Part shown: one piece after another, positions 17,087 through 27,056 of the stretch | Layout of the letters: every line of letters begins with the position of its first letter | How positions within the stretch are numbered: the stretch's first letter is position 1 | Assembly (NCBI RefSeq): GCF_028201475.1 | Contig: NZ_CP116383.1 | Span: 2,666,001 to 2,730,000 of the forward strand | DNA from: Vibrio sp. SCSIO 43137 | GTDB taxonomy: Bacteria; Pseudomonadota; Gammaproteobacteria; Enterobacterales; Vibrionaceae | DNA: 64,000 nt | Direction: 5' to 3' | Translations under genes and position numbers: made by a program | The notes under the pieces: generated by a model | What the model saw: the letters and a program-made list of their open reading frames with translations, nothing else | The model's database searches: none | Told to the model about the DNA's origin: nothing

Positions 17087-18442
17087 TTAAGCTGTTGCAT
17101 CAGCCTCTTCTGGCTTTGGTGTTTCAGCAGCAGTAAACTCTCTTCTGATCATCCAGATAATCACTATGCTCAGGGCAATATTCGATAACGGATAAGCCAG
17201 CCACACTCCTGACAAACCAAGTAAATAAGGCAGCGTAAACAAAAAGGGAAGCTGAACCAACATATTACCTACAGTAACAAACATAGCTTTCTTGCTCTTC
17301 CCTACTGCTTGATAGTAAGCACCCGCTACCACGATAAACCCGTCCAAGAAAAGAGCAAACATATGTAACCTGATGCCAAGTACCGTCTGTGTCATCAGTT
17401 CTGGATCTTCTGAGTTAAATACCGAGATAATCGGCTGCGGATAAATGTTCAGCAGCCCGACAAAAAGCACCCCCAGTATTACTGAACTCCACATAGCGAC
17501 ATCAAACAGCTTTTTAACAGATTCTCTGTTTTTTGCTCCGTGATTAAAACTAACCAGCGGCTGCATACCGTTGGCTATACCTTCAACAGTCAGATAGTAG
17601 ATGGTCACTATATAACCTAATATGGCATAAGCACCGACAATCAGTACATTACCGAACTGGGTAAACATCCAGTTATGTACCGCAACCATAGCCGAGCCAT
17701 AGACATACATAAACATGCTGGATAAGCCTATAGCACACACTTCAGGCAGAACAGTGAAGCGGAACGTCAGCTTAGATATAGTCAGCCTCATGGTGGCATA
17801 GCGGGAGAAGAAATAGCCAGTACCCAGAACTGTCACTACCAGTTGAGCTATCGCCGTCGCAATCGCCGCCCCCTGAAGCTCCCAGCCCAGCAGGGCGATA
17901 AAAACATAATCCAGAGCAATGTTAACTACAGCACCAATCACCATTAAAACAGTGGCAAAGTTAGGGCTGTTATCATTACGCAGCAGAAATGGCAACGCGA
18001 TAGACCCAAGCGAGAACAGGCTGCTAAGGATAAGTACATCAATATACTGCTTACCCAGCTCAAATACCCGGCCTTCAACACCCTGAGCCAGTATGAGGGC
18101 ATCAGAATAGTGCCAGAGAAGCAAGGCAACCACTGGAAACAATAGGAATAGAAAGATAAGCCCGCTACTAAGAACTTTCTCTGCCTTGTCCGGATTTCCT
18201 GCCCCCTGATTAATGGAGACAACCGCACCTGTACCGACACCAACCATCATGCCCAAACCGAGCACAGCGCCAATAATCGGCCATGCGACATTGATACCGG
18301 CCAATCCGTCAGCACCGACATACTGACCAATAAAAATACCATCAACCACTTGATATAAGCCGTTCACTAACATGGCTGCAACGGTCGGTAAAGTATATTT
18401 CCAGAACTGTTTATAGATTGATTCAGACATTTTATGACTCAT
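17087..18442 (-). CDS. MATE-family multidrug/toxin efflux transporter
   Basis: 451 residues with about 12 membrane helices and the MATE pattern of two similar halves (FWKYTLPTVAAMLVNGLYQVVD near the start). MATE proteins export drugs, dyes or metabolites using Na+ or H+ gradients; the substrate is unknown. ATG at 18442 is used; ATG at 18430 is an alternative. It lies downstream of a MarR regulator on the same strand. The palindrome GTTAGC-N3-GCTAAC sits 3 bp ahead of the first ATG, so repression by that MarR protein is likely. Confidence 0.92.
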   Translation of the reverse strand: MSHKMSESIYKQFWKYTLPTVAAMLVNGLYQVVDGIFIGQYVGADGLAGINVAWPIIGAVLGLGMMVGVGTGAVVSINQGAGNPDKAEKVLSSGLIFLFLLFPVVALLLWHYSDALILAQGVEGRVFELGKQYIDVLILSSLFSLGSIALPFLLRNDNSPNFATVLMVIGAVVNIALDYVFIALLGWELQGAAIATAIAQLVVTVLGTGYFFSRYATMRLTISKLTFRFTVLPEVCAIGLSSMFMYVYGSAMVAVHNWMFTQFGNVLIVGAYAILGYIVTIYYLTVEGIANGMQPLVSFNHGAKNRESVKKLFDVAMWSSVILGVLFVGLLNIYPQPIISVFNSEDPELMTQTVLGIRLHMFALFLDGFIVVAGAYYQAVGKSKKAMFVTVGNMLVQLPFLFTLPYLLGLSGVWLAYPLSNIALSIVIIWMIRREFTAAETPKPEEADATA

Positions 18443-18445
18443 TTT

Positions 18446-18460
18446 GTTAGCAAGGCTAAC
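18446..18460. promoter_or_regulatory. Putative MarR operator in front of the MATE gene
   Basis: A perfect inverted repeat GTTAGC-AAG-GCTAAC, immediately upstream of the MATE start codon. The same half-sites recur at 18929-18943. A -10-like TATATA abuts it on the transcribed side, so a bound protein would block transcription initiation. Confidence 0.8.
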
Positions 18461-18499
18461 TATATAATTAAACGTTAACGGCTTATTTAATCTGCCGGA

Positions 18500-18913
18500 C
18501 TACTTCAGCATTTTTTCCAGCACACGAACCAGCTGATTAAGCTCCTGCTCCGACACCTTCTGTTCCAGTTTTCGGGAGATCTCAGAATGGATTCTGTCGT
18601 CGGTAGCCATATTATTCTGAGCCTTTTCAGTCAGTATTACCCGCTTTGCCCGGGCATCTTCCGGACAGGCAATTCTCTGCACAAGTCCCTTTTTCTCCAG
18701 CCGGACAACCATATTTGATGCAGAAGGCTTACTCACCAGCATCTGTTTGGCTAGATCAGTTATCCGGATCGGTTCATCAGCGAGCTGAACCACTCTTAAG
18801 TAATCGAACTCATTAAAACTGAGCTGGCAAAAAGGGTCATCATTCTGGGCATACTGCCGCCACTCTTTCGCCATAAAGCGTTCCAGTTCAATTAAGCTTG
18901 CCTGCAGTGACAT
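18500..18913 (-). CDS. MarR-family transcriptional regulator
   Basis: About 137 residues. A winged helix-turn-helix lies at about residues 45-110 (RITDLAKQMLVSKPSASNMVVRLEKKGLVQR), flanked by dimerisation helices, as in MarR. MarR proteins are dimeric repressors released by phenolic or other ligands. I chose ATG 18913; ATG 18925 would leave only 3 bp to the operator. Its own promoter carries the same 15-bp palindrome as the MATE gene 0.5 kb downstream, which points to autorepression plus control of the exporter. Confidence 0.9.
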   Translation of the reverse strand: MSLQASLIELERFMAKEWRQYAQNDDPFCQLSFNEFDYLRVVQLADEPIRITDLAKQMLVSKPSASNMVVRLEKKGLVQRIACPEDARAKRVILTEKAQNNMATDDRIHSEISRKLEQKVSEQELNQLVRVLEKMLK

Positions 18914-18928
18914 TAAAAACACCATTTA

Positions 18929-18943
18929 GTTAGCATGGCTAAC
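18929..18943. promoter_or_regulatory. Putative MarR operator in front of the MarR gene
   Basis: GTTAGC-ATG-GCTAAC, a perfect inverted repeat with the same half-sites as 18446-18460. A -10-like TAAAAT lies just upstream in the leftward direction. Confidence 0.8.
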
Positions 18944-18973
18944 CATTTTAGTATTTTACAAAATAAGATCAAT

Positions 18974-19006
18974 AAAAAACGCCGGAGAATTCATCCGGCG
19001 TTTTTT
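18974..19006 (-). terminator. Terminator of nlpI (symmetrical, could act both ways)
   Basis: Stem CGCCGGA/TCCGGCG with A6 and T6 arms and a 7-nt loop, 20 bp beyond the nlpI stop codon. Confidence 0.92.
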
Positions 19007-19025
19007 ATCAATCACTTAAAGCAAA

Positions 19026-19910
19026 CTACTTCGCCTTACGCTTCTCTCTTTCACGTCTTATTTCTGACTGAACTTTGCTCAACTCAAGAAAAGCATAACG
19101 GTGTTCTACATAATCATAAATATTAAAAGCGATAGCAAGATTATAAAATGATTCCGCTTCCCGGAGTTTCCCTTCAAGTTGATAACGTTTAGCTAAATAA
19201 AAATAAGCTTCCGTCAGACGTTGAGCGATAACAAGCCTGTCAGGACTACTTTTAAAAATATTGTTAAATAACTCAGGTTCAGAAATATCTTCCAACATCG
19301 CAGCAACTAATACCCAACCCCATTCATCGCTACGCTCTTTATAGTTCTTCTCCAGCTTAGCTCTAGCCTTCTCTTGATTACCCTCAAATTCAATAATATA
19401 TAGCCATAATGAACGAAAAGGGTCTTCAGGATTATCGCTATAGTGCTTTGTTATCTCTTCCAACGCTAGCTCCAGTCTTCCTCCATAATATAAAGCTATG
19501 GCCTGGTTGCGCTCCGCGTACTGATTATCAGGGTCAAGTTCTAAAGTTGAGTTAAATGCTTCATATGCTGCATCATAGTTTCGCTTCCCGGTGAAATAGA
19601 CCCCAAGCATATTAAATATTTCTGGTTGTGCCGGGTTAAGGCTCAACGAATAGTTGAAATCGAGTCTTGCTAAATCCCTAAGTCCCAAAGAATCGTAGTG
19701 AATCCCGCGTTCATAGAACATTTTAGCTCTTACATCATCAGTCAGATCCTGTCTGCTCAGCAGTTGACTCAAACGAGCAATTTGGAACTCTTGCTGGTCA
19801 TTAGCTTGTAGCGGCGTGACCATTGGAGGAGCATAAGGCTCATACTTATTAATTACACAACCAGATAAAAATAACGGAATACTCAGGGCTGCAAATTTCA
19901 ACCATCTCAC
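19026..19910 (-). CDS. nlpI: Lipoprotein NlpI (TPR protein)
   Basis: 294 residues, the standard NlpI length. A lipoprotein signal with lipobox FLSGC places the lipidated cysteine at residue 18. TPR repeats follow (LDFNYSLSLNPAQPEIFNMLG, AFNSTLELDPDNQYAERNQA). NlpI is an outer-membrane adaptor that brings peptidoglycan endopeptidases to the protease Prc. It is downstream of pnp, as in E. coli, with a terminator hairpin between. Confidence 0.95.
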   Translation of the reverse strand: MRWLKFAALSIPLFLSGCVINKYEPYAPPMVTPLQANDQQEFQIARLSQLLSRQDLTDDVRAKMFYERGIHYDSLGLRDLARLDFNYSLSLNPAQPEIFNMLGVYFTGKRNYDAAYEAFNSTLELDPDNQYAERNQAIALYYGGRLELALEEITKHYSDNPEDPFRSLWLYIIEFEGNQEKARAKLEKNYKERSDEWGWVLVAAMLEDISEPELFNNIFKSSPDRLVIAQRLTEAYFYLAKRYQLEGKLREAESFYNLAIAFNIYDYVEHRYAFLELSKVQSEIRREREKRKAK

Positions 19911-19938
19911 TGAAAACTTTCTCCTCTGTCCCTACGAA

Positions 19939-19964
19939 AAAGGGGAACATCACTGTTCCCCTTT
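19939..19964 (-). terminator. Terminator between pnp and nlpI
   Basis: An 11-bp stem AAAGGGGAACA / TGTTCCCCTTT with a 4-nt loop, followed leftward by a T-run. Confidence 0.9.
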
Positions 19965-20013
19965 ATAACATGCTTTACGGCAAATTAGCCAGAAAAGCGA
20001 CCAGAAGCCAATA

Positions 20014-22131
20014 TTACTCAGCTGCCGGAGCGTCTTCTGCCGGTTTTTCTACCGCTTCTTTCATGCTTAGGCGTACACGACCCTGACGGTCGATTTCAAG
20101 AACCTTAACTTTAACTTCCTGACCAACTTCAAGGTGATCAGCCACTTTCTCAATACGCTTGTCAGCGATTTGAGAGATGTGTACCAGACCATCTTTACCA
20201 GGAAGAATAGTAACGAAGGCACCGAAGTCAGCCAGACGGGCAACTTTACCAGTGTAGATAGCGCCAACTTCAACTTCAGCAGTAAGCTCTTTAATGCGGT
20301 TAATAGCATCCTGAGCCTGCTCGCCAGATGTTGCAGCAATCTTGATTGTACCGTCATCTTCGATTTCGATTGTAGTACCAGTCTCTTCAGTCAGAGAACG
20401 GATTACCGCGCCACCTTTACCGATAACGTCTTTGATCTTCTCAGCGTTGATCTTCATAGTGTGAATGCGTGGAGCAAACTCAGAGATATCCTCACGGGCA
20501 CCAGAGATAGCTTCATCCATTACAGAAAGGATGTGCTTACGTGCACCTTGCGCCTGGTTCAGGGCAATTTGCATGATCTCTTTAGTGATACCTTCAATCT
20601 TGATATCCATCTGAAGTGCAGTGATACCGTCATTAGTACCTGCTACTTTAAAGTCCATGTCACCAAGGTGGTCTTCATCACCCAGGATGTCAGAAAGAAC
20701 AACGAAATCGTCGCCTTCTTTAACAAGGCCCATTGCGATACCCGCAACAGAAGCTTTGATTGGCACACCTGCGTCCATAAGAGCCAGAGAAGTACCACAT
20801 ACAGAAGCCATTGAAGAAGAACCGTTAGATTCTGTGATTTCTGATACTACACGTACTGTGTACGGGAACTCATCTACAGATGGCATTACTGCTGCAATAC
20901 CACGCTTAGCCAGTTTACCGTGGCCGATTTCACGACGCTTAGGAGAACCAACAAAACCAGTTTCACCTACACAGTATGGAGGGAAGTTGTAGTGTAGCAG
21001 GAAGTGATCTTTACGCTCACCAGTCAGCTCATCAATGATTTGAGCGTCACGCTGTGTACCCAGAGTAGCCGTTACGATTGCCTGAGTTTCACCACGGGTG
21101 AACAGAGCAGAACCGTGAGTACGCGGAAGAACGCCAGTACGTACGTCCAGCGCACGAACCATGTCTTTCTCACGACCATCAATACGCGGGTTACCAGCGA
21201 TGATGCTGCGACGTACAACTGTCTTCTCCAGATCGTGGAAGATAGTGTGGATTTCTTTAGTGTTTGCTTCTGGATCTTCAGCAAGCAGCACTTCATTTAC
21301 TTCCGCAGCAATCTCGTGGATACGGTCGTAACGAGCCATTTTTTCAGTAATTTGGTAAGCTTCTACCAGCTTAGCTTCTGCCAGTTCAGCAATCTTAGTA
21401 ACAAGAGCCGTGTTCTCTTCAGGAGCAACCCAATCCCATGCAGGAGTAGCAACTTCAGCGGCAAACTCATTGATTGCAGAGATAACAACTTGCTGCTGAT
21501 CGTGACCGAATACTACTGCAGAAAGCATCTCTTCTTCAGTCAGGTTGTCTGCTTCAGATTCAACCATAAGAACCGCGCCTTCAGTACCGGCAACAACAAG
21601 ATCAAGCTTAGAAGTTTCCAGCTCAGTGTTGCTTGGGTTCAGTACCAGCTGACCATCGATATGACCAACACGTGCAGCACCGATAGGACCATTGAACGGG
21701 ATACCAGAGATAGCAAGAGCAGCAGAAGTACCGATCATTGTTACAATGTCTGGCTGAACGTCAGGGTTTACAGACATAACTGTCGCAATAACCTGAACTT
21801 CGTTTTTGAATGAATCCGGGAATAGCGGACGAATCGGACGGTCGATCAGACGAGCCGTTAGCGTTTCACCTTCAGAAGGACGACCTTCACGCTTGAAGAA
21901 ACCACCCGGGATTTTACCTGCAGCGTAAGTACGCTCTTGGTAGTTTACTGTCAGAGGGAAGAAATCCTGACCTTCTACCGCTTCTTTTTTACCAACTACA
22001 GATACGAATACCGCAGTATCGTCCATAGTTACCATAACTGCTGAAGTAGCCTGACGTGCAATAACACCAGTTTCTAGAGTAACGGTATGGTTACCGTATT
22101 TAAATGTTTTTACGACTGGATTCGCGAACAT
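20014..22131 (-). CDS. pnp: Polyribonucleotide nucleotidyltransferase (PNPase)
   Basis: 705 residues. Two RNase PH-like domains (about 10-230 and 310-540), a KH domain (about 555-610, [24 protein letters not shown]) and an S1 domain (about 620-690, [20 protein letters not shown]). It is a 3'-5' phosphorolytic exoribonuclease and a degradosome component. The 360-bp gap to rpsO carries the long stem-loop expected for RNase III-dependent autoregulation. Confidence 0.98.
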   Translation of the reverse strand: MFANPVVKTFKYGNHTVTLETGVIARQATSAVMVTMDDTAVFVSVVGKKEAVEGQDFFPLTVNYQERTYAAGKIPGGFFKREGRPSEGETLTARLIDRPIRPLFPDSFKNEVQVIATVMSVNPDVQPDIVTMIGTSAALAISGIPFNGPIGAARVGHIDGQLVLNPSNTELETSKLDLVVAGTEGAVLMVESEADNLTEEEMLSAVVFGHDQQQVVISAINEFAAEVATPAWDWVAPEENTALVTKIAELAEAKLVEAYQITEKMARYDRIHEIAAEVNEVLLAEDPEANTKEIHTIFHDLEKTVVRRSIIAGNPRIDGREKDMVRALDVRTGVLPRTHGSALFTRGETQAIVTATLGTQRDAQIIDELTGERKDHFLLHYNFPPYCVGETGFVGSPKRREIGHGKLAKRGIAAVMPSVDEFPYTVRVVSEITESNGSSSMASVCGTSLALMDAGVPIKASVAGIAMGLVKEGDDFVVLSDILGDEDHLGDMDFKVAGTNDGITALQMDIKIEGITKEIMQIALNQAQGARKHILSVMDEAISGAREDISEFAPRIHTMKINAEKIKDVIGKGGAVIRSLTEETGTTIEIEDDGTIKIAATSGEQAQDAINRIKELTAEVEVGAIYTGKVARLADFGAFVTILPGKDGLVHISQIADKRIEKVADHLEVGQEVKVKVLEIDRQGRVRLSMKEAVEKPAEDAPAAE

Positions 22132-22193
22132 TATATTTCCTTATTTCAAAGCTTTAGCTTCGACATTGAGTGAATAACTCAAAGTAATACTCA

Positions 22194-22263
22194 TCGCGAC
22201 TAGTACAAACTGACTCACACTGGCTAATGCCAACATCCAGAATGCAACTTGTAATAGTCGCGA
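22194..22263 (-). promoter_or_regulatory. pnp mRNA leader stem-loop (probable RNase III site)
   Basis: Arms 22194-22208 and 22249-22263 pair at 14 of 15 positions, and a smaller inner hairpin (TGGC-TAAT-GCCA) is nested between them. The E. coli pnp leader has a similar long hairpin cut by RNase III, which lets PNPase repress its own mRNA. Here the structure is read from sequence only. Confidence 0.65.
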
Positions 22264-22452
22264 CCAAGTGGCCGACATCTGTGACAGTATTACTAAAAGT
22301 TGGATAGTTATTTGACCATCTGCCAGACAGGCAGAAATAATCGTTGCGTAGTATAAACCAGATAGCGCTGACTTTGCTATCTGATGGCGGCTATTTAACG
22401 GAAAATTCTCATATTTTGCCTGTTGAAAGCCACTCTTTTGTTACCGGCATTA

Positions 22453-22478
22453 AAAAAGGGAGCCTAAGCTCCCTTTTT
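22453..22478 (-). terminator. Terminator after rpsO
   Basis: Stem AAAAAGGGAGC / GCTCCCTTTTT with a 4-nt loop, 14 bp past the rpsO stop codon. Confidence 0.92.
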
Positions 22479-22491
22479 CTACAAACTGATC

Positions 22492-22761
22492 TTAGCGACG
22501 TAGGCCCAGACGTTTGATTAGGTCTTGGTAACGCTCAAGGTTTTTACCTTTCAGGTAATCCAGAAGCTTACGACGACGTGAAACCATACGTAGAAGACCG
22601 CGACGGCTGTGGTGGTCTTGTTTGTGGTTTGCAAAGTGACCTTGAAGGTGGTTGATAGAAGCAGTCAGTAGAGCTACTTGTACTTCTGGTGAACCTGTAT
22701 CGCCTTCGCTTTGTGCGTATTCAGCAACGATTGCTGCTTTTGTTTCTGCATTCAGAGACAT
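22492..22761 (-). CDS. rpsO: 30S ribosomal protein S15 (uS15)
   Basis: 89 residues, the standard length. It binds 16S rRNA helices 20-22 and nucleates the 30S platform. Recognised from [20 protein letters not shown]. The 133-bp leader contains a GCGCGAA/TTCGCGC hairpin (22829-22852); S15 represses its own translation in E. coli through leader structure, but I cannot show the pseudoknot here. Confidence 0.98.
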   Translation of the reverse strand: MSLNAETKAAIVAEYAQSEGDTGSPEVQVALLTASINHLQGHFANHKQDHHSRRGLLRMVSRRRKLLDYLKGKNLERYQDLIKRLGLRR

Positions 22762-22894
22762 AATTCTCTCCTAATAAGAGTAAGTTAAACACTGTGCCAG
22801 CCAATCTCTGATTCAGCCGACACGAGGAGCGCGAATATTACGAGGTTCGCGCTTAAAAATCAAGGAAAATAGCCATGCTATTTACCCCTCAGGA

Positions 22895-23839
22895 TCAATC
22901 GCGGAAAACCACCAGACGTTTAGGTGCCACTTTTCCGTCATCGTCGATTTCACCAACACCGATAAAGGTCTTCTCTTCGCCGGAGGTCATACGGACAACA
23001 CCTTCTGCCGGAGCACCAAACACCTGTACCGGCTGACCGTGCAGAATCATATCTGCCAGATCAGGAATCATGTTCACTTCTGGCAAATCCTGTACAGCGG
23101 AGTCCATTGGCATCAGCAGAGGATCAAGCAGTTCACGGGGAGCAATATCCTGTTCTCTTGCCTGTTCCAGTAGTGCTTCCAGCTGCTCAAGCGTTACCAT
23201 CTGCTCATAAGGGTAGTTAGATACCCCGGTACGGCGCAGATAAGTCACATGAGCACCACAACCCAGCATCTCACCCAGATCATCTACAATAGTGCGGATA
23301 TAGGTTCCTTTTGAACAGTGAACCTCCATCTCCACTTCTACGCCTTCAAAGCGCAGCAGCTCGATGCTATATACGGTGATCTTGCGTGATTCTCTCGACA
23401 CTTCGATACCTTCACGGGCATACTCATACAGAGGTTTTCCCTGATATTTCAGTGCAGAATACATGGACGGAATTTGATCCGTTTCACCACGGAACTTGGC
23501 AATACAGCGCTCAAGCTGACCACGGTCAACCTTAACCGGGCGTGTTTCTACCACTTCTCCGTCAGAATCGGATGTGTTAGTACGCTCGCCCAGCTTTGCA
23601 ATCACTCGATAACGCTTATCGGAATCAAGCAGGAACTGGGAAAACTTAGTCGCCTCACCAAAACAGAGAGGTAACATACCTGTTGCCAGAGGGTCTAAAG
23701 CACCTGTGTGGCCTGCTTTCTCAGCAAAGTAGATTCTCTTTACCTTCTGCAGGGCATCATTAGAGGTAATACCCGTTGGCTTATCCAGCAGGATCACTCC
23801 GTCTACCGGACGACCCTTACGACGACCTCTGCGACCCAT
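22895..23839 (-). CDS. truB: tRNA pseudouridine(55) synthase TruB
   Basis: 314 residues. It makes pseudouridine 55 in the T-loop of tRNAs. The catalytic aspartate is in [15 protein letters not shown] (about residue 48), and a C-terminal PUA-like part follows. Its ATG overlaps the rbfA stop codon by one base, so the two are translationally coupled. Confidence 0.97.
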   Translation of the reverse strand: MGRRGRRKGRPVDGVILLDKPTGITSNDALQKVKRIYFAEKAGHTGALDPLATGMLPLCFGEATKFSQFLLDSDKRYRVIAKLGERTNTSDSDGEVVETRPVKVDRGQLERCIAKFRGETDQIPSMYSALKYQGKPLYEYAREGIEVSRESRKITVYSIELLRFEGVEVEMEVHCSKGTYIRTIVDDLGEMLGCGAHVTYLRRTGVSNYPYEQMVTLEQLEALLEQAREQDIAPRELLDPLLMPMDSAVQDLPEVNMIPDLADMILHGQPVQVFGAPAEGVVRMTSGEEKTFIGVGEIDDDGKVAPKRLVVFRD

Positions 23840-24234
23840 TACTCTTCATCCTCACGACCGGACTCTTTTGCTCTGCGCTTATCATCGCTGATCACTTCAC
23901 TAACCAGATTGGACATACGCATACCTTCAACAAGGGTATTGTCGTAAGTAAAACGAACTTCTGGTGTCAGTCTCAGGCGGATACGCTTGCCGAGAATCAT
24001 GCGGATATGAGCTTCATGCTCTTTTAATGCAGCAAGGCTGGACTCAGGAGTCTGCTCACCAACACATAAAAAAGTCACGAATACTTTGGCATAGGCAAGA
24101 TCGCGGGAAACCTCAACATCGGAGATGGTTACCATACCGATTCGTGAGTCTCTCACTTCACGTTGTAAAATTAGCGCCAGCTCTTTCTGTAACTGCTGTG
24201 ACACACGTTGTGTGCGGCTAAATTCTTTTGACAT
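23839..24234 (-). CDS. rbfA: Ribosome-binding factor A
   Basis: 131 residues, starting [12 protein letters not shown] longer in-frame start at 24279 exists, but the homologous start and a GAGAA ribosome-binding sequence support ATG 24234. RbfA is a KH-like 30S maturation factor that acts on the 5' end of 16S rRNA. It sits between infB and truB in the conserved nusA operon order. Confidence 0.96.
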   Translation of the reverse strand: MSKEFSRTQRVSQQLQKELALILQREVRDSRIGMVTISDVEVSRDLAYAKVFVTFLCVGEQTPESSLAALKEHEAHIRMILGKRIRLRLTPEVRFTYDNTLVEGMRMSNLVSEVISDDKRRAKESGREDEE

Positions 24235-24335
24235 TTCTTTTCTCACTATAGAAAGAATGGGGGACGTTCTGTCCCCCATGGTGTATTTAACAACCTATTA
24301 CCGACTAAAAAGTCAGATAATGTCAGCTATACCCG

Positions 24336-27035
24336 TTAGTCAAGTGTGCGCTTAACTTCAACGGTTTCAAATACTTCAATCTGGTCACCAACACGTACAT
24401 CGTTGTAGTTCTTCACACCGATACCACATTCGTAACCGTTCTTAACTTCCTGAACGTCATCTTTAAAGCGACGAAGTGACTCTAGCTCACCTTCGTAAAT
24501 AACAACGTTATCACGCAGTACGCGGATTGGGTTGCTACGCTTGATCAAACCTTCAGTAACCATACAACCGGCAATTGCACCCAGTTTCGGAGACTTAAAG
24601 ACATCACGTACTTCTGCAAGACCGATGATTTCTTGTCTGAACTCAGGAGCCAGCATACCGCCCATTGCTTGTTTCACTTCATCAATCAGCTGATAGATGA
24701 TTGAGTAGTAACGCAGGTCAAGGTTTTCGGTTTCGATAGTACGACGTGCTGAAGCATCAGCACGCACGTTAAAGCCAAGGATGATAGCGTTAGAAGCAGC
24801 GGCAAGTACTGCATCTGTTTCAGTAATACCACCCACACCAGAACCAACAACACTTACTTTAACTTCATCAGTTGATAGCTTGTGTAGTGAATCTGTAATC
24901 GCTTCAACAGAACCCTGTACGTCTGCTTTAAGAACTACGTTCAGTTCAGCAACTTCACCTGCTTCCATGTTAGAGAACATGTTTTCAAGTTTCGCTTTCT
25001 GCTGACGAGCCAGCTTAACTTCACGGAATTTACCCTGACGGTAGTTTGCAACTTCACGCGCTTTACGCTCATCACGAACAACCGTTGCTTCATCACCTGA
25101 AGCAGGAACACCTGAAAGACCAATAATCTCAACAGGGATAGAAGGACCAGCAGCAGTGATCTCTTTACCATTCTCATCGCGCATTGCACGAACACGGCCA
25201 TACTCCTGACCACAAAGAAGGATATCACCCTTGTTCAGAGTGCCTGACTGAACCAGTACAGTTGCAACAGGACCACGACCTTTATCAAGACGGGATTCAA
25301 CAACCACACCAGACGCCATACCATCAGCAACAGCAGTCAGTTCAAGAACTTCTGACTGAAGCAGGATAGTTTCAAGCAGGCCTTCAATGTTAGTACCTTG
25401 CTTAGCAGAGATGTGAACAAACATGTTCTCACCGCCCCACTCTTCAGGGATGACATCGTACTGAGCAAGCTCGTTCTTAACGTTGTCAGGGTTAGCACCC
25501 TCTTTATCGATCTTGTTCACAGCAACAATCAGAGGCACCTCAGCCGCTTTCGCGTGCTGGATTGCTTCGATAGTCTGTGGCATCACGCCATCATCAGCTG
25601 CAACAACAAGAACAACGATATCCGTCGCCTGAGCACCACGAGCACGCATTGCAGTAAATGCTGCGTGTCCCGGAGTATCAAGGAAGGTGATCATGCCGTT
25701 TTCAGTTTCTACGTGGTAAGCACCGATGTGCTGGGTAATACCACCGGCTTCACCTGAAGCAACGTGTGCTTTACGGATATAGTCAAGAGTCGATGTTTTA
25801 CCGTGGTCAACGTGACCCATGATGGTAACAACTGGTGCACGTGGCACTGCTTCAGTCGTGTTGTCACGATCAGACAGTACCGCTTCTTCCAGTTCGTTCT
25901 CCTTACGAAGAATAACTTTGTGGCCCATCTCTTCAGCAACCAGCTGTGCGGTTTCCTGATCAATAACCTGATTGATAGTCGCCATTGCACCCATCTTCAT
26001 CATAGTCTTGATCACTTCAGTGCCTTTTACAGACATCTTGTTAGCAAGCTCAGAAACAACGATAGTCTCGCCAATTACAACATCTTGTTTTGCAACCGTT
26101 GCTGACTTATCAAAGCCGTGCTGCATTGACGTTGGTTTAGCAAGTTTACCCTTGTTGCGGCCTTTACCACGTTGGTTACGTCCGCCACGAGCCGGAGCAT
26201 CGTTTTTATCGTTAGCGGCTTTCTTCTTGCGCTTACGACGACCTGTATCGGCTTTCGCATCGGCTTCATCTTCAGCTTCACGAGCATAAGAAGAGGTCGT
26301 TACGTGGTAGTCAGAAGACTCTTCACGTTCCTTTTTCTTCTTCTCTTCTTCGCTCCAGCGAGCTTCGTTCTCTTCAGCAAGCTTACGCGCTTCTTCTACT
26401 AGTTTAGCGGCTTCTTCTTCTGCCTTGCGTTTCGCCTCTTCTTCCTGGCGACGCTTCAGCTCTTCCGCTTCATTCTTAGCAGCTTCTTGCTTAGCTTTTT
26501 CTTTTGGATCAGTCATTTGTTCTGCTTTTGATTGAGCTTCACGTTTTGCTTTTTCTTCAGCTTCACGCTTGGCTTTTTCTTGGGCTTCACGCTTGGCTTT
26601 CTCTTCAGCTTCACGTTTCGCTTTCTCTTCAGCTTCGCGTTTTGCTTTCTCTTCAGCCTCACGCTTCGTTGCTTCTTCAGCTTCGCGTTTCGCTGCTTCT
26701 TCAGCTTCACGCTTCGCTTCTTCATCAATGGCGCTACGTTTTACATACGTACGTTTTTTGCGCACTTCAACCTGTACATTTTTGCTCTTACCGCCGCTCG
26801 CTGCAACACTTAATGTGCTGCGGGTCTTGCGCTGAAGAGTCAGACGGGTTGGCTGCGCTTCGCCTGAAGTATCACCATGTTCTTTTTTCAGGTGAGTGAG
26901 AAGCTGCTGCTTCTCTTCATCAGAAACATTGTCTTTGCTGGTTTTCTTCATGCCAGCATCAGCAAGTTGTTCTAACAAGCGTTCAACCGGTGTTCCGATC
27001 TCTTCACTCAGTGCTTTAACTGTAAGTTGCGTCAT
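24336..27035 (-). CDS. infB: Translation initiation factor IF-2
   Basis: 899 residues. An N-terminal IF2-N domain (1-50) is followed by a highly charged linker containing eight 8-residue [12 protein letters not shown] repeats (about 107-170). The GTPase domain has [17 protein letters not shown] and NKID, then domains II-IV. IF-2 delivers initiator fMet-tRNA to the 30S subunit; the initiator tRNA gene is part of the same locus. Downstream of nusA by 21 bp. Confidence 0.98.
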   Translation of the reverse strand: MTQLTVKALSEEIGTPVERLLEQLADAGMKKTSKDNVSDEEKQQLLTHLKKEHGDTSGEAQPTRLTLQRKTRSTLSVAASGGKSKNVQVEVRKKRTYVKRSAIDEEAKREAEEAAKREAEEATKREAEEKAKREAEEKAKREAEEKAKREAQEKAKREAEEKAKREAQSKAEQMTDPKEKAKQEAAKNEAEELKRRQEEEAKRKAEEEAAKLVEEARKLAEENEARWSEEEKKKKEREESSDYHVTTSSYAREAEDEADAKADTGRRKRKKKAANDKNDAPARGGRNQRGKGRNKGKLAKPTSMQHGFDKSATVAKQDVVIGETIVVSELANKMSVKGTEVIKTMMKMGAMATINQVIDQETAQLVAEEMGHKVILRKENELEEAVLSDRDNTTEAVPRAPVVTIMGHVDHGKTSTLDYIRKAHVASGEAGGITQHIGAYHVETENGMITFLDTPGHAAFTAMRARGAQATDIVVLVVAADDGVMPQTIEAIQHAKAAEVPLIVAVNKIDKEGANPDNVKNELAQYDVIPEEWGGENMFVHISAKQGTNIEGLLETILLQSEVLELTAVADGMASGVVVESRLDKGRGPVATVLVQSGTLNKGDILLCGQEYGRVRAMRDENGKEITAAGPSIPVEIIGLSGVPASGDEATVVRDERKAREVANYRQGKFREVKLARQQKAKLENMFSNMEAGEVAELNVVLKADVQGSVEAITDSLHKLSTDEVKVSVVGSGVGGITETDAVLAAASNAIILGFNVRADASARRTIETENLDLRYYSIIYQLIDEVKQAMGGMLAPEFRQEIIGLAEVRDVFKSPKLGAIAGCMVTEGLIKRSNPIRVLRDNVVIYEGELESLRRFKDDVQEVKNGYECGIGVKNYNDVRVGDQIEVFETVEVKRTLD
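26526..26717 (-). repeat. Eight 24-bp tandem repeats inside infB
   Basis: Codes for eight copies of an 8-residue unit of the type AKREAEEK (residues 107-170 of IF-2). It lies in the poorly conserved linker, where copy number may vary between strains. Confidence 0.85.
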
Positions 27036-27056
27036 TCCGCTACCTCCTTGCTGATA

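Larger units (their letters stand above)
22132..22491. other. rpsO-pnp intergenic region
   Basis: 360 bp with no gene. It holds the rpsO terminator (22453-22478), the pnp leader stem-loop (22194-22263), a short TTGAG/CTCAA hairpin at 22166-22182 and presumably the pnp promoter. Confidence 0.7.

Noticed and set aside
20134..21813. Long open frames opposite pnp (226 and 269 codons)
   Set aside because: Antisense shadows of a highly conserved gene; composition unlike real proteins and no start signals.
26526..26717. CRISPR-like array suggested by regular 24-bp repeats
   Set aside because: The repeats are contiguous, in frame and coding within infB, with no spacers; no CRISPR array seen anywhere in the window.
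26504..26899. Hydrophobic open frames opposite the infB repeats
   Set aside because: They are the reverse-frame reading of the Lys/Glu/Ala repeats, not membrane proteins.
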